Shown in pieces: positions 58,701 through 64,000 of a stretch of 64,000 bases of DNA. Numbering within the stretch: the first letter of the stretch is position 1; every line of letters starts with the position of its first letter. Made by a program: the position numbers and the translations under genes. Source of the stretch: Engraulis encrasicolus (lineage: Eukaryota; Chordata; Actinopteri; Clupeiformes; Engraulidae); NCBI RefSeq assembly GCF_034702125.1, contig NC_085858.1, forward strand, positions 53,849,286 to 53,913,285, read 5' to 3'. The notes under the pieces are model-generated. The model had not been told where the DNA came from, searched no databases, and saw nothing but the letters and a program-made list of their open reading frames with translations.

Positions 58701-61700
58701 ACAGAGATCGTTTGCCAACCAATCAGAGGGCCTTACCACAAACCCCCACCTCTCTTTCTAACACAGAGGGCCTTACCATCCACCCTCGCCTTACCTAACC
58801 CACACTGGAGGGCCTTACCACACACCCTCATTAAGCTAAACTAACCAGAGGGCCTTACCACAAACCCTCATGCACCTCACCTACCTTGCAGAGGGCCTTA
58901 CCAGCAACCCTCTTCATCACAAGCCACTTCAAAAAAACAAGCTTTAAACTGTTACAGCCCCTTACACCCTCCCAAACTATTCCCCCCCCCAAAAATTTAA
59001 ATCCCCACGGTCAAGCAAGACTTTTAAAAAATTATAACTATGTATTCTTGCTTGAAGATAATATCCCCAAGATAAACAGCACAAGGGGAGAATTGCTTTT
59101 TTAAATGAATCTTGTTAGTTTTGTCTAGAATAATTTTGAATGATAAACTGAACTAAATGCATCCAACTCTGAAAGACTTAGAAAGTCTATTGCACCCGCA
59201 TATTAAAGCAGGAATTATTTTAGAATAATTTTTGCCTGTGTGTCTTAGTGTCACTCAACTACTAGGAAAATACCTAGGCAAAAGTGTTGGAAAATGGAAA
59301 ATAAGGTGTTGTCAGGTCTAAAGGGTTTTTTTTCTCTCTTGGGTCCTCTCTCTGTGTGGTCCTGCGTGTGCTGTATGAAATTCCCCTCGCTGGCAAATTC
59401 TCTTAAAGCCTTTTTTCCATGATTGCTTTACAAAACAGGAGTTACACTACTCAAGATTTGGGAGGATGACCGGGCAGTAGTTCATGAAGTTCAGAAGAGG
59501 CCGTAGTAGAATTTGCTTTTCGATGCTTTAAAATACATGTTCTTTCTCCATTCTCATCTGAGACCGTTATAAAAGGGACTAACTTTAAGGGTTGTAAACG
59601 GTTTGGTGAGTGATTGTGAGGCGCTGACACTGGAATCCTAAATACAGCCGAGATTGGATGGGAAAGAAGAAAAAAAGCGACCAAAATCTTGGAGTATAAC
59701 TCCTCTCATTGGGCCAACAATTCTGATAAAACCACAGCTTTAAAAGAATAGTCAGACGGAGAGGAAGTTCATACGCTAAACTCTTGACGTGAGGCACGTT
59801 CAATGCCCAAAACGCCTCATGTCGTGGCTTACTAATCAGAATCTCTGATGGACCCGGTGGAAATAGATTTTTTTTTTTTTAATTGCATCTTGCCCATTGA
59901 ACGTGGCCCAAGCCTTAACCCTAATGGGGGGACATGAGGGTGTAAAGAAATCTTACCCATCATACAAACCCATCATACCAACCATATAATGAGCTGTGGT
60001 AGTAGGGTGTAGATGTATCAAAACCACCAGCATGATCTGCAAGCCAGCTCTAGCCAATAGCCATCAGAGATAGGCGGCTGCAGTGGCAATGAGAACAACA
60101 CAGAGTTAATACAGAGCCATGGCCGTCTGACACCACTCATCCTCACCTCACCTGAACTTGTAACAAAAATGATCAAAAAAATTCACAACGCTTCAGACAA
60201 ACAGCAAGAGGGGGGGTCACCTTTGGCTTACCGTCGCCGTCTCTAGCCAGAACAACACCCTGGCACCCCCACCCCTCCCAAAAAGGCATGCCACTAAACG
60301 CTTCACTTCACAACCGGCCTGATTGCAGGGGTGAAGGGACAAGGCGGTCAAAACATTTGTTTTTTAAATAAGGAAATGCCTGCCTGTCTTAGCTAGACCA
60401 AATGGCCTCCCTCCCATCTCCCTTTTCCTGTACCCATGCCCTTTGTGTATGGCAGTGAGTACGGTATATACACACAGGCACGCAAGGCCTCGACGGACCA
60501 CAGATATAGAGAACTATAGCACGCACACACACTCACAATGAGGGACATACACTTCCCCTGCATGCCTATAGCTGGCAGTGGTTGTATGTCACTCACTCAT
60601 GCATGTGTTTTTTTTCCATTCTTTGAATTAATCTTGAATTCTCTCTTGCATGCTACTGTATAAAATGTGACGGAACATCAAATACGCTGGCTAAAAACAA
60701 AAATGACCCTTTGAATTGTGTGGGGTGTTTTTGTGCTCGCATCAACACGTTGCGGTTTGGTGCGAGATGGGGCCAAAGCCCACCACAACACAGCTGCTGG
60801 ATTACAGCAAAACTGCCTTGAGAGGAGTCCCTGCCATTCACCAACATGGTGTAGGTGTGAGGAGAAACGTGAACGGGTTACTCACAGTGCATGTCCCTCT
60901 CGTGCTCGTACTCGATGAAGGCGTAGCCACGGGGCTTCCCCGTCCTCTTGTTGTACACTATGTAAATCTGGACAGGGGAGGAGGAGGAGGAGGAGGAGGA
61001 GGAGGAGGAGGAGGAGAAGAGAGCAAGGGGAGCACATAGAGTCAAGTACTCTCCATTTCTTCACATGCACAGGACATACAAGGAAATTTAAATTGCGTTT
61101 CTCTCCATCCCAGGTAAAGAAATATAGAGGACTGACAAAGTTAAAGATAGAACCAATGACATTTCAAAATAACATTTTAATCACTTAAACATAATCTAAG
61201 CTAGAGACAAGACGACAAGAACAAGACTAGTGCGCAAAGACACAGTACAGTAACATAAAAGTAGCGTAGACACAGCAGTACAGTAGCCCAGACACGCAAG
61301 ATGGGAAAAGAGGGAGGGACTGGCGAAGAGTCGTATGGGTGTCATGTGTGAAGGCATTAAGTACATCAGCTTGGAAAAAGTAATGCCAGTGTAATAACTT
61401 ACTCGTTTGATGGGCCCGTAGACTTCAAATTCCCTTCTAAGTTTGGATTCTGTAGTATCGTAGTTCTACAGAAATGAAGGTAAGGTGAGGTTCAAATGAG
61501 ACGGAATCAGGAGTCAAAGGTCACCAATATTAAATTGATTTAGTCAACTTGTATAAATAGCCAGGCATAAAAACATTGATGCATTTTTTTTTTCACTAGA
61601 CACTTACAACTCGAGCCACAAACAGCGTCTTGAAGGCATCGCCTTGTGCATTTGGATCATTGTGAGGATCCCCTGTGGATTTACAGAAGGTGAAAATGTG

Positions 61701-62762
61701 ATTAACATCATGTTGTGATCCTGCGATAGTTGCCACCCTACTTTCAATGCATGCGATAGGTCTGAACTAGGGATGTGCCGAGTCCAACATTCGGTTTCTG
61801 CCTTGTTGATGGGGTTTGGTTTCGGTGATCAGAGTATGATTTGATATTCGGTTCTGGCCAAATCCTAAGCATTGAATTCCGTATTGGGCAGAACCTTAAA
61901 AATCAGGATTCAATATGTCCCTAGTCTGAACGCAAATGCACATCTACTTACACAACTTCAGCTCTTCCTCCATGACCGTCTGCCGTCTTTCGATTTTCTC
62001 CCGTCGCTGAAAAAAAAAAAAAAACACAAACACATTTGTAAGACTGCAAATACTTGTAGAAATATTTATATTCAATACATACCACAAAATGCACCATAAT
62101 CATATTTGATCGAATGCATGCTAGATCTCTCACAACCCAAAGGCTGACATGCTAAACGTGAATACAACGACAACACTTTCACAAATGCAAAGACTACTCT
62201 TGACCATTCGATCAGTAAACAATAGAGAGCCATCAAAGGCACATCAGACCGGTTTTTCACAAGTTGAAGTGATTAAACCCAAGAGCCATCTATCTCCTCA
62301 CCTTTCTCTCCAACCGCTCATCTCTGGTTTCGGCTCTGGTGGGTGGCGGCGCATCTCTGGGGTCCTGAAACACACCAACTAGGGGTTAGGGGCAACCACA
62401 ACACAATTATAATAAAACCGATAAAAAAAGTGTCCCTGTTATAAATGCATATTGTTACAGAATGTTGAACAAGCCCCTTATGTCTGTACTGCAGTGAGTT
62501 TCAGATAGACCAATGTACACAAGAGGATGTTTTGTCCAGCACAATGAGACCAATTGCTCAATCATATTTAACATGACCTCAAAATGAACCGAACGTCCAC
62601 ATAATCCCTGCTTACCTCGAAGTGTTGGATGAATGGTGCAATGCCACAGTATGGCTGATTGTGGCGTTTCTCATGGGGAAGCTTCTCCAACTGAGGCAGA
62701 AAGGGGATGGGGTCTCGGGGGGCAAACAATGCCAGCAGGTTGGGGGGAAGAAACTGCGTCAT
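55753..62762 (-). CDS. snrnp70: snrnp70, U1 snRNP 70 kDa protein, 9 coding exons
   Basis: Coding exons 62762-62616, 62364-62302, 62006-61952, 61672-61608, 61465-61403, 60967-60886, 57077-56976, 56851-56743 and 56629-55753 sum to 1563 nt, 520 aa (human 437). The start [20 protein letters not shown] is nearly identical to human. The RRM has RNP2 LFVARV (residues 105-110) and RNP1 RGYAFIEY (144-151) and binds U1 snRNA stem-loop I. A Gly-rich linker ([15 protein letters not shown]) is followed by a long Arg/Ser/Asp/Glu-rich RS/RD domain in the last exon, which contacts SR proteins. The extra length lies in the C-terminal domain. An untranslated first exon splices from 63388 to 62769. By analogy with human coding-exon numbering the 3.8-kb intron is called intron 7 and contains regulatory sequence (see below). 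Confidence 0.98.
58544..58666 (-). other. predicted in-frame cassette exon in snrnp70 intron 7
   Basis: Acceptor ctcatctgcag (ending 58667) and donor ATGC/gtaagt (58543 on) bound 123 nt with no stop in the frame of the upstream exon. Phase is kept on both sides (one base from the upstream exon, two from the downstream), so inclusion would insert 41 residues ([19 protein letters not shown] ... RYVALM) after ERDMH in the RRM. Base composition is CpG-rich, unlike the surrounding intron. No transcript evidence; a second AG five bases downstream would break the frame. Confidence 0.4.
58726..58912 (-). promoter_or_regulatory. cluster of hairpin-displayed 5' splice site motifs (U1 binding array)
   Basis: On the transcript strand five 22-nt units (58912-58891, 58869-58848, 58829-58808, 58787-58766, 58747-58726) have the form GAGGG-6 nt-GTAAGG-CCCTC, spaced 40-43 nt apart. 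GGTAAGG is complementary to the U1 snRNA 5' end; a sixth GGTAAGG (58795-58789) and AAGGTAGGT (58887-58879) lie between. GAGGG and CCCTC can pair, placing the motif in a loop. Published work on human U1-70K describes an alternative 3' splice site in this intron that needs an adjacent cluster of 5' splice sites and intact U1 snRNP, giving an NMD isoform. This array is the likely fish equivalent. Confidence 0.75.
60975..61017. repeat. (GGA)n / (TCC)n triplet repeat forming a polypyrimidine tract
   Basis: On the transcript strand about 13 CTC/TCC units end 8 nt before the acceptor ctgtccag of the exon 60967-60886 and serve as its polypyrimidine tract. Confidence 0.9.
61768..61923. mobile_element. 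small hAT MITE with perfect TSD
   Basis: Ends tagggatgtgc and atatgtcccta; perfect 8-bp duplication gtctgaac at 61760-61767 and 61924-61931. Iterated attcggttt/ggttt motifs inside. Lies in a snrnp70 intron. Confidence 0.88.
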
Positions 62763-63387
62763 GGTTTACCTGTGAATGCAGAAAAGATGTTGAGGGAAAA
62801 AATATATACTGTATGAAACGTTTGCTCTCAAAAGTAGGGTGCTGCTGAAATATGCGTAATGAACACCACTCTGACGTTTGCGTGGACGTATGGTAACTGG
62901 TTGCTTCAGCATTCAACACACAAACTGAGAAAGCTAGCAACTACACCAAATGATTAAGTAGTACCAGGGACAATCATTTTGCCATCAATAAGAATACAAC
63001 ATATAGTGACCATTCACGGTTATCAATGCACGTTGATGCTGTAGGCCTAATGTATTTAAGACAATCATAATAAACGCAGAAGTCCACCAACGTTAACTCG
63101 TAGCTGTCGGGAAAGGCTAATGTCGGTTGTAAGAAAAAGGGGTCCGATTGTGAGTTTGAAATGCAGTGAAGGGTCATAAGACTATACGACTGCTAATGCT
63201 ACTTTATTTTAAGTGTATCCACTATTTGATTACCATATATTCTACAACAATAGCATAGAATGACGAAAATCCATCCATTGTCCATTAGCTTATTAGCTTT
63301 GCTAGGCTACAAGTCTAACCAACGGTGTGGACGGAAAGGCATCAGCGCCTTCAGTGTAGGCCGCGTGCAATCAAGCCACAGACTTAC

Positions 63388-63590
63388 CTCAGCTCCGCAT
63401 TCAATCTTCGAAGAAAGGCTCTCCAGTAAGGAGAATTTAAGTAATGTTTTCGTTCTCCAGGAACACACACGCAATCGGTTAGTTCCAACAAGAAACTTCG
63501 TTTTACGAATCTTTCTCCAGGCTTACACAAAATTATCTGGTCTTGCAGTAACTTCTCTCTTGTACAGCATATCCTTGAAATGGCGGGTGT
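63388..63590 (-). other. snrnp70 untranslated first exon (5' limit uncertain)
   Basis: Donor GAG/gtaagtctg at 63388-63387 on the minus strand. The coding exon begins 7 nt before the ATG, after the acceptor ttcacag (62770). The transcription start is a guess. Confidence 0.5.
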
Positions 63591-64000
63591 GATGCCGTAA
63601 ACCACCGGTAAAAGCTTTACGACACTTGGTAATAAAGTGCATCTCGACGACAGAGGCGTGTCTCTGGTCTTTGTAGACCTCCCAAAGATTTTTCTTCTAC
63701 CTAACATTTGGTAGGCTACAAGCAATTGTTTGGCCTAGGCTCGGCCTATTGTTTTTTTCTCCCAAAATGTACCAGGCATCTTTTGATAGTTTCTATTTTC
63801 AGTATTTGCTCTTATGGGCATTCTGTCGCCTTATGGGGGTCCGCTCATTTTTCCGACGCACCATTGGTCCGATGCGTCAAATGTTCCGAACATTTCCCAT
63901 TGATCCTAACTTTTTACCAATTAAATGAAACCCTTTGTCCCGACAGTCCAATGTTCCGACCAAAAGCTGCTTTAGATCACCGTCATCTCTGAAGCCTACG
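63591..64000. other. upstream of snrnp70
   Basis: No gene recognised. 63840-63970 has several atgttccga(c/a) iterations, probably a repeat. Confidence 0.4.

Larger units (their letters stand above)
57078..60885 (-). other. snrnp70 intron 7, long regulatory intron
   Basis: 3.8 kb, the longest snrnp70 intron. It holds the predicted exon 58544-58666, the 5'ss array 58726-58912, a 10-bp inverted repeat (59011-59020 / 59046-59055) and AT-rich sequence to about 59320. Strong isolated donor-like motifs lie at about 57207 (ggtaagc) and 58091-58099 (caggtaagg), minus strand. Few mobile elements are seen, unlike the other long introns of the window. Confidence 0.55.

Noticed and set aside
58726..58912. 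CRISPR-like regular repeat array
   Set aside because: Regular spacing, but in a vertebrate intron, with short imperfect units and no cas genes; explained better as a U1-binding array.
63260..63992. Short frames upstream of snrnp70
   Set aside because: No recognisable domain, and they overlap the snrnp70 promoter and first exon.

Overview
The window is vertebrate nuclear DNA, almost certainly from a ray-finned (teleost) fish. Genes have many exons with GT-AG introns, CA/GT microsatellites are long and frequent, and introns are packed with fish-type DNA transposons (hAT, Tc1/mariner, MITEs) and tRNA-derived SINEs. I cannot name the species. All six genes I recognise lie on the minus strand. 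Intron joins were checked by reading frame: every coding total is a multiple of three, and for tbl3, lin7b, snrnp70 and cmc4 the joined product matches the known protein family along its length.

Layout in plus coordinates; transcription runs right to left. (1) 898-33037: tbl3 (UTP13 homologue), 23 coding exons, 964 aa, with an acidic C-terminal tail far longer than in mammals. Its introns hold most of the mobile DNA. (2) 33.3-43.5 kb: a head-to-tail duplication of about 5 kb, each unit carrying a small Thr/Ser/Pro-rich secreted or membrane-anchored mucin-like gene (34306-37534 and 39769-42770). The second copy has an in-frame stop before the hydrophobic C-terminus. (3) 44267-44555: cmc4, a two-exon twin-CX9C mitochondrial protein of 64 aa. 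(4) 47206-54278: lin7b, 6 exons, 207 aa. (5) 55753-62762 (5'UTR exon ending at 63388): snrnp70 (U1-70K), 9 coding exons, 520 aa.

The genes do not form one pathway. tbl3 acts in the small-subunit processome, snrnp70 in the spliceosome, lin7b in cell polarity and synaptic scaffolding, and cmc4 in the mitochondrial intermembrane space. snrnp70 next to lin7b matches the human 19q13.33 order; tbl3 (human 16p13.3) and cmc4 (human Xq28) are not neighbours of these in human.

The most interesting structure is in snrnp70 intron 7. Five regularly spaced 22-nt units (58726-58912) each place a U1-complementary GGTAAGG inside a predicted GAGGG/CCCTC hairpin. Next to them is a predicted 123-nt in-frame cassette exon (58544-58666). 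Published work on U1-70K describes autoregulation through a cluster of 5' splice sites in this intron; the hairpin display and the in-frame exon are my own readings. Other notable structures are two related transposon-like elements with subterminal iterated motifs (5282-10988 and 35464-37121), a fold-back Tc1 element (7885-9494), hammerhead-like motifs in dispersed repeats, and a SINE whose target duplication copied a tbl3 splice donor.
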